A stretch of 64,000 nt of DNA from Colwellia sp. (GTDB taxonomy: Bacteria > Pseudomonadota > Gammaproteobacteria > Enterobacterales > Alteromonadaceae): contig JABSOX010000003.1 of NCBI GenBank assembly GCA_013215655.1, forward strand, positions 1-64,000, in the 5' to 3' direction. Made by a program: the position numbers and the translations under genes. How positions within the stretch are numbered: position 1 is the first letter of the stretch; every line of letters starts with the position of its first letter. This document shows positions 24,955 through 35,515 of this stretch, piece after piece. A model generated the notes under the pieces. It had not been told where the DNA came from. It worked only from the letters and a program-made list of their open reading frames with translations, and ran no database searches.

Positions 24955-26922
24955 ATGAAAATTGTTTTGTCACTGACTATTGCAAGTTTACTGTTTGGCT
25001 GTGGCGGCGGTTCTGGAGGAGGTTCAGGTACAACCACTGTTACTCCAACAACTCCCCCTCCGACAACACCTGTAGAGGGTGAAAAATCTATAGTCGCTTT
25101 TGCTGATAATATTAAAATAGGCCAAGCAGTAGATCTGTTTCTCTACTTCCCCAATGATGAATTAAGCAATATTCAATGGACTGAAACATCAAGTCACTCA
25201 ACAATTGTTCTAGCTGGCACCAGTAAAGGTATCGCTTTTACACCAACAGTTGCAGGAGAATATAGCTTTGACGTTTCCTTTTCTGTAAATGGGGCTGCTA
25301 GTGAAACCTTAAACCATACATTCACTGTAAGTGATGAAACATCACTGTTATCCGTTCGTTTAGGTCATGCCGTTTTAGAGGGCAATAAAGTCTCATTACG
25401 CGCATCACTTGATAATGCTTTATCACAAGAATCTATTACCTGGACCCAAACTTCTGGACCTAACATAACATTCACAGAAAGTAGCAATGGTCAATTAGCA
25501 GTATTTTTTAATGCACCTGAAGTCACTCAAGATACTTTATTAACTTTTGAAGTAAATGCTTCAGGTAATGGAAGTAATTATTCAGATATTGTTTCTGTTT
25601 TAGTTGAAAATGCTGGAACTATCGATATAGCTGACGATAATATATCGTTTAAAAACCGCCTTGCTAATGTATTTCCATACAAAAACAATTCACCTTATGC
25701 CGATTCAATAGTTAATTGTGTATATAAAAATACAATTGAATTTCCTCAAACCTGTACGTTTAATACTTTGCCTCTAATTGCTCAAGATCTAATTGCTAAA
25801 GGTACAACAACACCAACCGTTGATGACATTATGGATCGCGTGGTGGTTTCTCATGAATGGATGGGTAAACGCTTTAAAGATTTTCTGGAAAATTATGACG
25901 TGAATGGTGATTTTAAAAATTTGTTAAGAGCAACTACAGCCATTGTTATTTCATACGATGTTAGGCCTTCTTTTTATTGGGCCGTAACGGGAGCAATCTA
26001 TTTAGATGCAAACTATTTTTGGCTAACGCCCGATGAACGCGATACCATTAACCAAGCACCAGACTTTAGAGCTGCATTGGGTGATGAATTAAACTTCGAT
26101 ATGCCATGGCGTTACGTAAAAGATAATGATTATGTTGACAGTTATATCTCTGCAGATGACCGCACCGCTCGCTCCGCTGACAGTGCTGCATTTAGCCTAA
26201 TCTCTCTGATGTACCATGAACTTGCTCATGCCAATGATTTCTTTCCAAGCAGTCAGTGGAGTAATTATCCGATGTCGGATCGTATTTTAGATGCAGTTGA
26301 TAAACAATTTCGCTCATCAGGGTTTGAATCAGATAAACTCGATAATGCTATGCCGTTACTAAGTCAAGAAATGAAAGATTTGGCTCAGGTTAGATTTCAT
26401 ACAGGTAACCCGCCGAATGACATTCAAAAAAGTTATACGCCAAGTGATGTCACGCAATTTTTCAGCAATGATCAAGCACCACAGTTTTATAACTATTCCA
26501 GCATACGTGAAAACTATGCGATGTTATTTGATGGCTTCATGATGAAAGCACGTTATGGCATTGATAGAGATGTTGCCATAACCAACCAGCGTGACGCCAA
26601 TGGATTTACAGTTGAGTGGGGGCAACGTGGTCGTATCAGTGATGAGTTAATAAAACCCAAAGTATCTTATGTGGTAGAACGTATATTACCTGATTTTAGC
26701 GGAGCACAAGCCATCATTGATAGTTTACCAGAGCCTATACAAATGATATCAGGTAAAAGTTGGATGGAAAACTTACCTATAAGCCCTACTTTTGCGCCAA
26801 AATCAATTGCCAGTGCACAAGTATCAGCAAATATTCAAAAAGCGGCTCAACGTCGCCAAGTACAAGCTTTACATAATCACTTTTATGAAAAGCCTCTACC
26901 AAAATATAAAAGCTTAAAGTAA
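24955..26922 (+). CDS. Large surface/periplasmic lipoprotein with HExxH motif
   Basis: 655 residues. A short signal peptide ends in a lipobox LFGC (Cys16), followed by a flexible Gly/Ser and Thr/Pro linker (about 17-43). Two beta-rich Ig/PKD-like segments occupy about 45-220 (TWTQTSGPNITF is PKD-like). The rest is a mainly helical domain of unknown family with HELAH at 421-425 in SLMYHELAHANDFFP, the pattern of a zinc metallopeptidase. A third ligand is not certain. I know no named family for it. The peptidase activity is inferred from the motif only. GAGG lies before the ATG, and it stands alone between DUF2069 and the convergent hda. Confidence 0.72.
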   Translation: MKIVLSLTIASLLFGCGGGSGGGSGTTTVTPTTPPPTTPVEGEKSIVAFADNIKIGQAVDLFLYFPNDELSNIQWTETSSHSTIVLAGTSKGIAFTPTVAGEYSFDVSFSVNGAASETLNHTFTVSDETSLLSVRLGHAVLEGNKVSLRASLDNALSQESITWTQTSGPNITFTESSNGQLAVFFNAPEVTQDTLLTFEVNASGNGSNYSDIVSVLVENAGTIDIADDNISFKNRLANVFPYKNNSPYADSIVNCVYKNTIEFPQTCTFNTLPLIAQDLIAKGTTTPTVDDIMDRVVVSHEWMGKRFKDFLENYDVNGDFKNLLRATTAIVISYDVRPSFYWAVTGAIYLDANYFWLTPDERDTINQAPDFRAALGDELNFDMPWRYVKDNDYVDSYISADDRTARSADSAAFSLISLMYHELAHANDFFPSSQWSNYPMSDRILDAVDKQFRSSGFESDKLDNAMPLLSQEMKDLAQVRFHTGNPPNDIQKSYTPSDVTQFFSNDQAPQFYNYSSIRENYAMLFDGFMMKARYGIDRDVAITNQRDANGFTVEWGQRGRISDELIKPKVSYVVERILPDFSGAQAIIDSLPEPIQMISGKSWMENLPISPTFAPKSIASAQVSANIQKAAQRRQVQALHNHFYEKPLPKYKSLK

Positions 26923-26933
26923 AACATATTTAT

Positions 26934-27656
26934 CTAAAGCAATACCTCTTTAATAAAGGGAATGGTGATTTTTCGCTGTTCCCTTATCGAAGCTTTATCT
27001 AATTCATCAAGCGCCAGTAATAGGCTACCCATTCCTCGCGATAATCGACTCAATAAAAATCGTCCAACATCATCAGTTAAGATCAATCCTCGTTGTTGCG
27101 CACGAAACTGCAACGCAATAAGTTTTTCATCATCAGTTAATATTTTAACTTGCTCTGTTAGACCCCAACTTAGTCTTGAAACAAGATCAGGTAACGTGAT
27201 CCCTAATTGATTAGCACTTTGGTTTCCGCTGATTAATAAGCTTTTATTCTGCTCTGTAAGACGATTAAACAAATCAAAAACAGCTTGTTGCCAATCCGTA
27301 TCTCCAGCAATTAAATGTAAATCATCTAAACAAACTAAATCAATATTCTCTAAACCATCAAAAACCTCAACTGTAAGTTGTTTTAATTCAGAAAAGGATA
27401 AACATAAAGACGATAAACCTAATTCACTTGCATAAGCACAGCTGGCATGCAACAAGTGTGATTTACCTACGCCGCTAAGGCCAAACAAATAAAAGCCGTG
27501 TGGTCTATCTTCTTTAATTGCAGCTGTATTTATAAATTGTTGTAATTGTGCAACAACTGCTTGATTGGTGCTACCTTGATAACTTGAAAACGTTTCATCA
27601 TCAGGCAACTGCACCGAAAGCGCTAACTGCGCGTTATGCTTCACGGCTTTCTCCAA
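26934..27656 (-). CDS. hda: DnaA regulatory inactivator Hda
   Basis: AAA+ protein of 240 residues that, with the DNA-loaded sliding clamp, stimulates ATP hydrolysis by DnaA and prevents over-initiation. The N-terminal QLALSVQLPDDETFSSY carries the clamp-binding segment (QLALSV). Walker A is GLSGVGKSHLL, Walker B LVCLDDLHLI, and the sensor 2 region is near LSRGMGSLLLALDELDKAS. It overlaps the upstream DUF2066 gene by 16 bases, so the two are translated from one message. This gene pair divergent from purM is common in related gammaproteobacteria. Confidence 0.94.
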   Translation of the reverse strand: MEKAVKHNAQLALSVQLPDDETFSSYQGSTNQAVVAQLQQFINTAAIKEDRPHGFYLFGLSGVGKSHLLHASCAYASELGLSSLCLSFSELKQLTVEVFDGLENIDLVCLDDLHLIAGDTDWQQAVFDLFNRLTEQNKSLLISGNQSANQLGITLPDLVSRLSWGLTEQVKILTDDEKLIALQFRAQQRGLILTDDVGRFLLSRLSRGMGSLLLALDELDKASIREQRKITIPFIKEVLL

Positions 27657-28765
27657 TAAAAAATAGGGGCGGCATTTACATCGACATCCGCTAAGGGATC
27701 AATATATTGTTGCAGTTGTTTATTTAACTGTAATGAAGCTAATAAAGATTGCTGCGAACCTAACAAGGTTAAATTAAAACGACGTTGACTACCATGCGCA
27801 CTAACTAATTTGACTTTTTGCACTGAAGAAAGCTCATTTAAAAATGAAGTTAAGGCGATATATGACTCAAAATTATTGATATTGGCAACATCAATTATAA
27901 ACTCATTACTCGTTGTCGTTGATAACGCATAACGTTTATAAATATTATCAGTAATATCATCCAGCGCTTGTCTTAATAATGTTAATTGATCTCCCCCATG
28001 ATATTGGCGTCCAAATTCTTGGTTACTCTGATCATTATATGCTTGAGTATTCAATTGATGGGGATCAGAAATGAAGCTCCAATCCACAGCATAATTATTT
28101 TGTTGACATAAAAGCTCACAATCAACTTCATGGTTGCTTTCAGAAATTAAACTACTGTTTGAAATTCTAATAATCACTATCGCTTCAGGTGCATATCGAC
28201 TCGAGGCCATTTGTATTGGTTGAGAAAATCGTCCCCACAAGTCAGAAACACTTATTTGATTAGCATCGGTTAAATCCATCAGCGGCATAATAATAGGTAG
28301 ACCACGAGTTTGAGAAAACAATTCAACCACGCTTGGTATCTCAGAAGGTGTGGAATCAGACAAGACAACTCGATTTAAACCTTCTTCATTAACTACCCAT
28401 AATAAAATTTGTGGACGTAAACGGCCCCAAATAGGCAGGTTTGCTTGCACTAGCAACTTGTTAATTTTATCTTCATCAAAAGTAACAACTAATTGATTAC
28501 CTACTTTTTCACGTTGGTAACGGTACTGTTGTACATAACTATTATAATTTTTTAATGCTTTTTTAATGATTGGCTGTTGCAAAAAAGATGATTTACCGCC
28601 TACTTTAATGATCACACCTTTCATCGCCGCTTTAAGTGCTTTACTTCTTTGTGCGCTGGTTTGTGAGCTGACATTTACTTTAGCAACATATAAATCTTTA
28701 ACTTCAATAGCGAATGCGGAAGCTGTATGAAAAAGGATAATTAAAACAAGCCAATATCTAAACAT
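27641..28765 (-). CDS. DUF2066 exported protein
   Basis: 374 residues with an N-terminal signal peptide (MFRYWLVLIILFHTASAFA). The start VKDLYVAKVNVSSQTSAQRSKALKAAMKGVIIKVGG is characteristic of the DUF2066 family, which sits next to hda and purM in many Alteromonadales and Vibrionales. The function is unknown and the protein is predicted periplasmic. It has no haem or metal motifs. It is the first gene of the hda transcript, with a promoter in the intergenic region shared with purM. Confidence 0.86.
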   Translation of the reverse strand: MFRYWLVLIILFHTASAFAIEVKDLYVAKVNVSSQTSAQRSKALKAAMKGVIIKVGGKSSFLQQPIIKKALKNYNSYVQQYRYQREKVGNQLVVTFDEDKINKLLVQANLPIWGRLRPQILLWVVNEEGLNRVVLSDSTPSEIPSVVELFSQTRGLPIIMPLMDLTDANQISVSDLWGRFSQPIQMASSRYAPEAIVIIRISNSSLISESNHEVDCELLCQQNNYAVDWSFISDPHQLNTQAYNDQSNQEFGRQYHGGDQLTLLRQALDDITDNIYKRYALSTTTSNEFIIDVANINNFESYIALTSFLNELSSVQKVKLVSAHGSQRRFNLTLLGSQQSLLASLQLNKQLQQYIDPLADVDVNAAPIFYWRKP

Positions 28766-28854
28766 AGTTTACGGAGAAATAATTCTAATAAGACAAAATA
28801 TTATCATATTTCAGGTGATTTTAGTGACATAAAAAAATAATTTATTATAAAGAT

Positions 28855-28882
28855 TTTAACCTTGCCCGCGCGCTGGTAGAAT
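28855..28882 (+). promoter_or_regulatory. Predicted purM promoter (extended -10)
   Basis: TTTAAC at 28855-28860, a 16-base spacer and TAGAAT at 28877-28882, preceded by TG in the extended -10 position (TGGTAGAAT). I did not find a convincing PurR box. Confidence 0.55.
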
Positions 28883-28928
28883 ATGCGCCTTTACAATACC
28901 ATTAGTAATTAATTGAGGTTCCCCCCCC

Positions 28929-29975
28929 GTGAGTGAGCAAAAACAATCTCTAAGCTATAAAGATGCTGGCGTTGATATCGATGCAGGTAATGCCCTTGTT
29001 GAAAACATTAAAGGTGCAGTTAAACGTACAACTCGCCCTGAAGTAATGGGTGGCATAGGTGGTTTTGGCGCTATTTGTCAAATACCTACGGGTTATAAAG
29101 AACCGGTATTGGTATCAGGCACTGACGGTGTAGGCACCAAACTGCGTTTAGCTATCGACCTGAAAAGGCACGATACCGTTGGTATCGATTTAGTAGCTAT
29201 GTGTGTTAATGACTTATTAGTACTAGGTGCCGAACCTTTATATTTTCTAGATTATTACGCGACAGGAAAATTAGATGTAGATGTTGCCGCTGATGTAGTA
29301 ACAGGTATTGCTGAAGGTTGTATTCAGTCAGGTTGTGCTTTGGTCGGTGGAGAAACAGCTGAAATGCCCGGTATGTATCATGCCGGCGACTATGATATTG
29401 CCGGTTTTTGTACAGGTATTGCTGAAAAGTCGGAATTAATTGATGGCTCTAAAGTTACTGCGGGTGATCAACTGATTGCTTTAGGTTCATCTGGTCCTCA
29501 TTCAAATGGTTTTTCATTAATTCGTAAAGTATTAGAAGTCAATAATACCGATACTGCTGAAATACTAGGTGAAAAGAGCATTGCTGACCATTTGTTAGAA
29601 CCAACAAAAATATATGTTAAATCTATTTTAGCAATGCTAAAAGAAGTGAAAGCCCACGCGCTTTCTCATATTACTGGCGGTGGATTTTGGGAAAATATCC
29701 CACGCGTATTACCTGAAAATGCCCAAGCTGTTATTAATGGTAATAGCTGGCAATGGCCTGAAATATTCAACTGGTTACAAGAAAAAGGTAATATCACTGA
29801 GCATGAAATGTATCGTACCTTTAACTGTGGAGTTGGTATGATCATCGTGGTACCTGCTGACCAATTAGCTAAAAGCATCGAACTATTAAATGCACATGGT
29901 GAAAATGCTTGGCATTTAGGCGAGATAGCCGACATGAATGATGGCGATGACCAAGTCGTAATCAACAAAGGTTAA
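28929..29975 (+). CDS. purM: Phosphoribosylformylglycinamidine cyclo-ligase
   Basis: AIR synthetase, the fifth step of purine synthesis: closes FGAM to aminoimidazole ribotide using ATP. 348 residues with the family landmarks [12 protein letters not shown] (N-terminus), [37 protein letters not shown] and [15 protein letters not shown]. The start is GTG at 28929. The ribosome-binding site GAGG (28915-28918) is separated from it by TT and a run of eight C, a spacing of ten bases. It is followed after five bases by purN, so the two are co-transcribed. Confidence 0.98.
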   Translation: MSEQKQSLSYKDAGVDIDAGNALVENIKGAVKRTTRPEVMGGIGGFGAICQIPTGYKEPVLVSGTDGVGTKLRLAIDLKRHDTVGIDLVAMCVNDLLVLGAEPLYFLDYYATGKLDVDVAADVVTGIAEGCIQSGCALVGGETAEMPGMYHAGDYDIAGFCTGIAEKSELIDGSKVTAGDQLIALGSSGPHSNGFSLIRKVLEVNNTDTAEILGEKSIADHLLEPTKIYVKSILAMLKEVKAHALSHITGGGFWENIPRVLPENAQAVINGNSWQWPEIFNWLQEKGNITEHEMYRTFNCGVGMIIVVPADQLAKSIELLNAHGENAWHLGEIADMNDGDDQVVINKG

Positions 29976-29980
29976 CCATT

Positions 29981-30625
29981 ATGCGTAGCCGAATTGTTGT
30001 TTTAATTTCTGGTGGCGGCACAAATTTACAGGCGATTATTGACGCCTGTATAGCACAAGATTATCCCGGCGAAGTTGTTGGTGTCATCTCTAATGTGGGT
30101 GATGCTTATGGCTTAACTCGTGCTAAAAATTCCGCCATACCAGCAATAACTCTATCCCATAAAGAATACGATAGCAGAGAAAACTATGATCTTGCTTTAA
30201 TTAAAGAAATTGATCAGTTTTCGCCTGATATTATTGTACTTGCCGGTTTCATGAGAATTCTCACACCAAAATTTGTACAACATTATTGTGGAAAATTATT
30301 GAACATTCACCCATCTTTGTTGCCTAAGTACCAAGGATTGAATACTCATCAACGCGCAATTGACGCTGGTGACAAAGAACATGGCGTAAGTGTGCACTTT
30401 GTTACTGAAGAACTTGATGGTGGTCCAGTAATTTTACAAGCTAAAGTGCCTATTTTTGCAGGTGATGAAGCCGCTGATTTAGCAGAAAGAGTTCATGAGC
30501 AAGAACATAGAATTTACCCTTTAGTGGTTAAATGGTGTTGTTTAAAGCGTGTTGTCATGGATAATGACCAAGTATTATTTGATAATAGCGTCATTCCTGC
30601 CTCCGGTTATGCAAGTGAAGAATAA
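29981..30625 (+). CDS. purN: Phosphoribosylglycinamide formyltransferase
   Basis: GAR transformylase, the third step of purine synthesis, using 10-formyltetrahydrofolate. 214 residues. Visible motifs are VLISGGGTNLQAIID (phosphate loop, 7-21), LAGFMRILTP, NIHPSLLPKYQGLNTHQRAIDAGDKEHGVSVHFV with the catalytic Asn/His, and ELDGGPVI with the catalytic Asp. It is directly downstream of purM as in E. coli. Confidence 0.98.
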   Translation: MRSRIVVLISGGGTNLQAIIDACIAQDYPGEVVGVISNVGDAYGLTRAKNSAIPAITLSHKEYDSRENYDLALIKEIDQFSPDIIVLAGFMRILTPKFVQHYCGKLLNIHPSLLPKYQGLNTHQRAIDAGDKEHGVSVHFVTEELDGGPVILQAKVPIFAGDEAADLAERVHEQEHRIYPLVVKWCCLKRVVMDNDQVLFDNSVIPASGYASEE

Positions 30626-30705
30626 ATACCCATGATACTTCAAAATCTGGATTTCAACTGAAAGCACTATTTTGAGGTAACATGTTAATAATAAAAGGTA
30701 GATTT

Positions 30706-31452
30706 ATGTTAAAAGCTTTATGTGGTAGCGCAATATTATATTCAATAATATCTATATCAAACTTAGCAAATGCGGATGATTCTGCTAAAAACACCGCTAA
30801 GTTACCCATAAAGCCTTTCATTGCTGAATATAATATTATCCATAAAGCGGATCCTGTTGGCAAAGGAATTCGCCAACTAAAACATCTTGAAAATGGTAAC
30901 TATGAATTTAGTTATAATACCCAAATTGACTGGTTAATATTTTCAGATACTCGCGAAGAAGCTTCTATCGTTAGTTATGATGGAAAAAATCTCATCCCTT
31001 CACAATATGATTTTAAACGAGAAGGGACAGGAAGAGACAAAAAACAGCAATGGTTATATAACATCCCCAATAATCATATTGTTGATGCTTCTAAAACCAA
31101 AACTAAAGAATTTTATATTGATTTACCTGAAGGCATTCAAGATAAACTCAGTTATCATTTACAGCACCGCGTTAATCTAATAAATAATCCTCAACAAAAA
31201 GATTCATCCTTTTCGGTGATCAATACTTCTGGGAAAGTAAAAAATTATACCTATAAGTATGATGGCGAAGAAGACCTAATGTTACCCTATGGTTTAGTTA
31301 ACACCGTAAGATTTAAGCGAGTAAAAAACAAAAGAACAACCATGATTTGGTTTGCTCCAGAATTAAACTACCTTTTAGTAAAGCTTTATCAGAAAAAAGG
31401 CAGCTTTGAACAGTTTGAAGCGCAGTTAGTTTCCGTAAAAGTTACCGACTAG
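30706..31452 (+). CDS. DUF3108 exported protein
   Basis: 248 residues with a signal peptide (MLKALCGSAILYSIISISNLANA). An alternative ATG at 30682, preceded by GAGGT, would add eight residues (MLIIKGRF). The ATG at 30706, preceded by AAAGGT, gives the more usual leader. The mature part (PFIAEYNIIHKADPVGKGIRQL and later RFKRVKNKRTTMIWFAPELNYLLVKL) has the signature of DUF3108, a periplasmic beta-rich family of unknown function often found after purN in gammaproteobacteria. It is probably the third gene of the purMN transcript or uses its own promoter in the 56-80 bases before it. Confidence 0.85.
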   Translation: MLKALCGSAILYSIISISNLANADDSAKNTAKLPIKPFIAEYNIIHKADPVGKGIRQLKHLENGNYEFSYNTQIDWLIFSDTREEASIVSYDGKNLIPSQYDFKREGTGRDKKQQWLYNIPNNHIVDASKTKTKEFYIDLPEGIQDKLSYHLQHRVNLINNPQQKDSSFSVINTSGKVKNYTYKYDGEEDLMLPYGLVNTVRFKRVKNKRTTMIWFAPELNYLLVKLYQKKGSFEQFEAQLVSVKVTD

Positions 31453-31489
31453 TACCTTATACAGACTAGCCTTATACAGAATTGGTACT

Positions 31490-32284
31490 TTACCCAGCTA
31501 AACCTTCGGCTCCCTTCGCAATAGCTTCCCCTAATCTGAAAAGTTGCCATTGACCTGCTGACATTTTTTGCCACGTTTCATCATCAGTTAATGGTTTGGT
31601 TGCTATGACAGTAACCACGTCATTAGCCGTAGTCTCTTGATGAAAATCAACCTCCATTTCAGCATCAATCAAACTCGCTTTACCAAATGGAGCACGTCGT
31701 GTTATCCAATGTAAATTATTTGAGCAATAGGCAAATAAACATTCACCGTTTGTAATAATAAGATTAAAAACGCCTAATTTATTTATTTTTTCGCTCAAAT
31801 GGGCGACAAATGAAAATAGCTCAATATCGTTAGGAATATGACTGCCAAACTGTAGATGAAGCTGATCCATGATCCAACAAAAGGCGTGTTCACTATCTGT
31901 TGTGCCTATCGGAAGATGAAACTTTATTGGTAGTTCCTTTTGAAAGTCTTTAAGTTGTCCATTATGAGCATAGGTCCAATTTCTTCCCCACATTTGACGA
32001 ATAAACGGGTGAGTATTTTCCAAACAAACAGCACCAGAATTGGCTTGACGAATATGGCAAACCACAGCCTCACTCTTAATGGGATATTCAGTTACTAATC
32101 TCGCAATGGCTGATTCAGCACTCGGTAGTGGATCTTTAAAGCTACGACACCCTTTACCTTCATAGAAAGTGATCCCCCAACCATCTTTATGTGGCCCAGT
32201 GTTACCACCTCTTTGCATAAGCCCACTAAAGCTAAAACAAATATCGGTTGGTACATTAGCACTCATTGCCAACAGCTCACACAT
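31490..32284 (-). CDS. Class II glutamine amidotransferase, YafJ-like
   Basis: 264-residue N-terminal-nucleophile amidotransferase. The sequence starts MCELLAMSANVPTDICFSFSGL, so removal of Met exposes the catalytic Cys2. HKDGWGITFYEG, CHIRQANSG and FAHNGQL-type motifs (YAHNGQLKDF) of the family follow. YafJ-like proteins stand alone without a synthase domain, and their acceptor substrate is unknown. The gene sits divergent from fadE. In E. coli, yafJ is also next to fadE, which supports the name. Confidence 0.9.
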   Translation of the reverse strand: MCELLAMSANVPTDICFSFSGLMQRGGNTGPHKDGWGITFYEGKGCRSFKDPLPSAESAIARLVTEYPIKSEAVVCHIRQANSGAVCLENTHPFIRQMWGRNWTYAHNGQLKDFQKELPIKFHLPIGTTDSEHAFCWIMDQLHLQFGSHIPNDIELFSFVAHLSEKINKLGVFNLIITNGECLFAYCSNNLHWITRRAPFGKASLIDAEMEVDFHQETTANDVVTVIATKPLTDDETWQKMSAGQWQLFRLGEAIAKGAEGLAG

Positions 32285-32499
32285 AATCTAAAACTCCAAA
32301 AAAATAGCTTTTATACTTAAATCCATTATAACTAAATATGACCCATTCAAATAGAACAATAACAAAACGTTAACTGTTTGATATTTTCTACTTTTCATAA
32401 TAACCTAACAAGGTCAGACCAGTATTATTGGTAATAAGATTAAAAATATAATAACGGCTGAAAAACAAGACCAATAACCAACAATAAAAAGGAAAGCCT

Positions 32500-34926
32500 G
32501 TGGAAGATATGACTTGGATAATATGTGCAATCGCACTTTGCTGGTTTATGGCTTATAGCCGATCATCATTATCAACCTTTACGTTATCATTTGCGATCCT
32601 AATGGCTGTTGGTACCGTATTAAACACTATTTCTTTTTTAGGATGGCTACTATTTGCAATTGTTGCATTACCATTAAATATCGCTAACGTCAGAAAACAA
32701 ATTATTAGCCTGCCCTTATTACAACTGTTTAAATCAATCATGCCGGAGATGTCTAAAACAGAACAAGAAGCCATAGACGCAGGAACAACTTGGTTCGAAG
32801 CTGATTTATTTAGAGGCACACCTGATTGGAAAAAGCTGCATAATTATCCGCAACCACGACTGAGCGCTGAAGAACTCGCTTTTTTAAAAGGTCCTGTTGA
32901 ACAAGTTTGTAAAATGACCAACGATTGGCAAACAACTCACCAACTGGCGGACTTATCACCTGAGGTTTGGCAGCCCTTAAAAGATAATAAATTCTTTGCG
33001 ATGATCATCAAAAAAGAGTTTGGTGGTCTAGATTTTTGTGCCTACGCACAATCAAGAGTATTACAAAAACTATCTGCGGTTAGCACGGTACTTGCGAGTA
33101 CGGTTGGTGTACCCAATTCATTAGGCCCCGCTGAGTTATTACAACATTACGGTACAAAAGAACAACAAGAACATTATTTACCTCGCCTTGCTACAGGTGA
33201 AGAAATTCCCTGCTTTGCGCTCACCAGTCCTGAAGCTGGCTCAGATGCAGGCAGTATTCCTGATTTTGGTATTATTTGTCATGGTGAATTTGACGGCCAA
33301 CAAGTACTTGGAATGAAATTAACATGGGATAAACGCTATATAACTCTAGCTCCTGTAGCCACTGTCTTAGGTCTAGCGTTTAAATTAAGAGATCCTGAGC
33401 ATCTGCTAGGTGAAACAGTTGAGCTAGGTATCACTTGCGCGCTCATTCCAACAAATATTGAAGGTGTTATCATTGGTCGTCGTCACTTTCCACTCAATGT
33501 ACCCTTTCAAAATGGACCAACACAAGGTAATGAAGTATTTGTTCCTTTAGATTTTATTATTGGAGGTGCTGAACGTGCAGGACAAGGTTGGAGAATGCTG
33601 GTTGAATGTTTATCAGTAGGTCGAGCCATTACCCTGCCCTCAAATAGCACAGGAGGTATAAAGTCGATTGCTTTAGCAACAGGTGCTTATAGCCGCATTC
33701 GACGCCAATTTAAAATGCCAATAGGAAAAATGGAAGGTATTGAAGAGCCTCTAGCTCGTATTGGCGGTAACGCTTATTTAATGGATGCTGTCACTACCTT
33801 ATCTACAGGTGCAATTGACCTTGGCGAAAAACCCTCGGTGATTTCAGCGATATGTAAATACCATTTAACCGAAAAATTACGCCAATGTATTAACGACGCA
33901 ATGGACATTCATGGTGGTAAAGGTATCTGTTTAGGAAAAAGTAATTATCTCGCCCGTGGTTACCAAGGAGCACCGGTTGCTATAACCGTTGAAGGTGCCA
34001 ATATTTTAACCCGCAGTTTGATAATTTATGGTCAAGGGGCAATTCGTTGTCATCCTTATGTACTTGCAGAAATAGAGGCAGCAAGTAATAAAGATGAACA
34101 ACAAGCACTTGATGACTTTGACCATGCCCTGTTTGGACATATTGGCTTTGCTATTAGTAATATTTGTCGCAGCTTTTGGTTCTCGTTGACCGGATCTCGA
34201 CTACAACAAGCCCCCTTTCAAGATAATACGCGTCGTTATTACCAATTAATGAATCGTTTTAGTGCAAATTTAGCGATGTTATCAGATATCGCCATGTTAA
34301 CACTCGGCGGTGAATTGAAAAGGCGCGAACGTATTTCAGCCCGTTTAGGAGATATTTTAAGCTATCTGTATCTAGCCAGCGCCACTTTAAAAAGATATAA
34401 CGATGAAGGACGCCAAGTTGCCGATTATCCATTAATGCAATGGGCTGTAGAAGACTCTTTATATAATATCCAACATGCTATTGATGAGTTAATTAGCAAT
34501 TTCCCCAATAAGATGGTTGGCAAAATACTCAGAGTGATTATTTTCCCTTTAGGTACTTGGCTAACCAAACCTTCTGACATCACAGAACATCAAGTTGCTG
34601 TGATATTGCAAACCCCTTCAGATACCAGAACACGTTTAGGAAAAGGACAATATTTAACAAACGAACCGGAAAATGTTGTTGGTCAATTAGAGCAAACTCT
34701 AAAGGATGTTATTGCTAGTGAACCTATTTTTGATAAAGTTTGTCGGCACTTAGAGAAAAAACTCCCGTTTACGCAATTAGACTTAATTGCTGAACAAGGC
34801 TTAGCACTGAAAATTATTACTGAACAAGAAGCAGATTTATTACGTCGTACAGAAATAGGACGTAAAGCCGCAATTGATGTTGATGATTTTGAGCATGAAG
34901 AGCTAATAAGTAATACCAAGATTTAA
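32500..34926 (+). CDS. fadE: Acyl-CoA dehydrogenase FadE
   Basis: First enzyme of fatty-acid beta-oxidation, a flavoprotein that makes trans-2-enoyl-CoA. 808 residues, the long bacterial form (E. coli 814). The N-terminus has two hydrophobic segments (about 4-60) that would hold it at the membrane. The catalytic domain includes [30 protein letters not shown] and [29 protein letters not shown] at 32500 is chosen because GGA lies six bases before it. The ATG at 32509 would be too far from that site. A terminator follows at 34943. Confidence 0.96.
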   Translation: MEDMTWIICAIALCWFMAYSRSSLSTFTLSFAILMAVGTVLNTISFLGWLLFAIVALPLNIANVRKQIISLPLLQLFKSIMPEMSKTEQEAIDAGTTWFEADLFRGTPDWKKLHNYPQPRLSAEELAFLKGPVEQVCKMTNDWQTTHQLADLSPEVWQPLKDNKFFAMIIKKEFGGLDFCAYAQSRVLQKLSAVSTVLASTVGVPNSLGPAELLQHYGTKEQQEHYLPRLATGEEIPCFALTSPEAGSDAGSIPDFGIICHGEFDGQQVLGMKLTWDKRYITLAPVATVLGLAFKLRDPEHLLGETVELGITCALIPTNIEGVIIGRRHFPLNVPFQNGPTQGNEVFVPLDFIIGGAERAGQGWRMLVECLSVGRAITLPSNSTGGIKSIALATGAYSRIRRQFKMPIGKMEGIEEPLARIGGNAYLMDAVTTLSTGAIDLGEKPSVISAICKYHLTEKLRQCINDAMDIHGGKGICLGKSNYLARGYQGAPVAITVEGANILTRSLIIYGQGAIRCHPYVLAEIEAASNKDEQQALDDFDHALFGHIGFAISNICRSFWFSLTGSRLQQAPFQDNTRRYYQLMNRFSANLAMLSDIAMLTLGGELKRRERISARLGDILSYLYLASATLKRYNDEGRQVADYPLMQWAVEDSLYNIQHAIDELISNFPNKMVGKILRVIIFPLGTWLTKPSDITEHQVAVILQTPSDTRTRLGKGQYLTNEPENVVGQLEQTLKDVIASEPIFDKVCRHLEKKLPFTQLDLIAEQGLALKIITEQEADLLRRTEIGRKAAIDVDDFEHEELISNTKI

Positions 34927-34942
34927 CTATCATAAATAAAAT

Positions 34943-34980
34943 GAAGTCGAGTAATTTCTCTACTCGGCTTCTTTATTTAT
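34943..34980 (+). terminator. Terminator of fadE (possibly bidirectional)
   Basis: An 11-base stem with one G-T pair (34943-34953 with 34961-34971), a seven-base loop and then TTTATTTAT. On the minus strand the stem is also followed by a T-rich run, so it could serve the convergent membrane-protein gene. Confidence 0.8.
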
Positions 34981-34996
34981 TGAATATAATCGTTTT

Positions 34997-35515
34997 CTAG
35001 CCTGCCTTTTCGACAATACTTTTAGCAACAATTTTTTTACGCATATATGAAATACTCTCCAATGGGATCACCAACGCTTCGCCACTATCACGATCGTAAA
35101 AATAGGCGAACCGGCTAGAGCTGCCAAGTAAACTTAATACTTGTTCTGTTAACGCATTTTCATAATTTGGCACCAAAACAACATACTCATCTTTAACTTT
35201 CTTTTTAACGCTTTCAGCATTATCTATAGCTAAATCTCGAACAAATAATCCTGTACCTAGAGTTAACACAAAGAATAAAAGAATAGGATCTGAATATTTG
35301 GATTTTAATCGCTTAGTAGCAAAGTTTCCATAAAACTGAAATCGATTACGCAACCAAAGCTCCATTCTAGAGGTAATAAAATGTAAAATTACAAAGATTA
35401 CAAATATTGTTATCGACAAGGGTTCTAATATCGAAGCCAGTAAAAAATCACTAATATCAGAAAACTTAAGGATATAAATACCAAACTCAAGATAGAAAAA
35501 TACGCTATAGATCAC
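34997..35515 (-). CDS. Membrane protein of unknown function (N-terminus uncertain)
   Basis: From GTG at 35515 the frame gives 172 residues, with membrane helices at about 1-20 and 28-48 and a soluble C-terminal part (SSRFAYFYDRDSGEALVIPLESI). No ribosome-binding site precedes the GTG. The same frame stays open for 33 more codons to 35614 and encodes plausible protein (TIESILKIYYREHP followed by a hydrophobic segment), with a strong AGGGGAG seven bases before an ATC at 35597-35599. The true protein is probably about 200 residues and starts at a non-standard codon, or its ATG has been lost. I do not recognise a named family. Confidence 0.6.
   Translation of the reverse strand: MIYSVFFYLEFGIYILKFSDISDFLLASILEPLSITIFVIFVILHFITSRMELWLRNRFQFYGNFATKRLKSKYSDPILLFFVLTLGTGLFVRDLAIDNAESVKKKVKDEYVVLVPNYENALTEQVLSLLGSSSRFAYFYDRDSGEALVIPLESISYMRKKIVAKSIVEKAG

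Noticed and set aside
28800-28928. PurR operator before purM
   Set aside because: No sequence close to the palindrome ACGCAAACGTTTGCGT is present.
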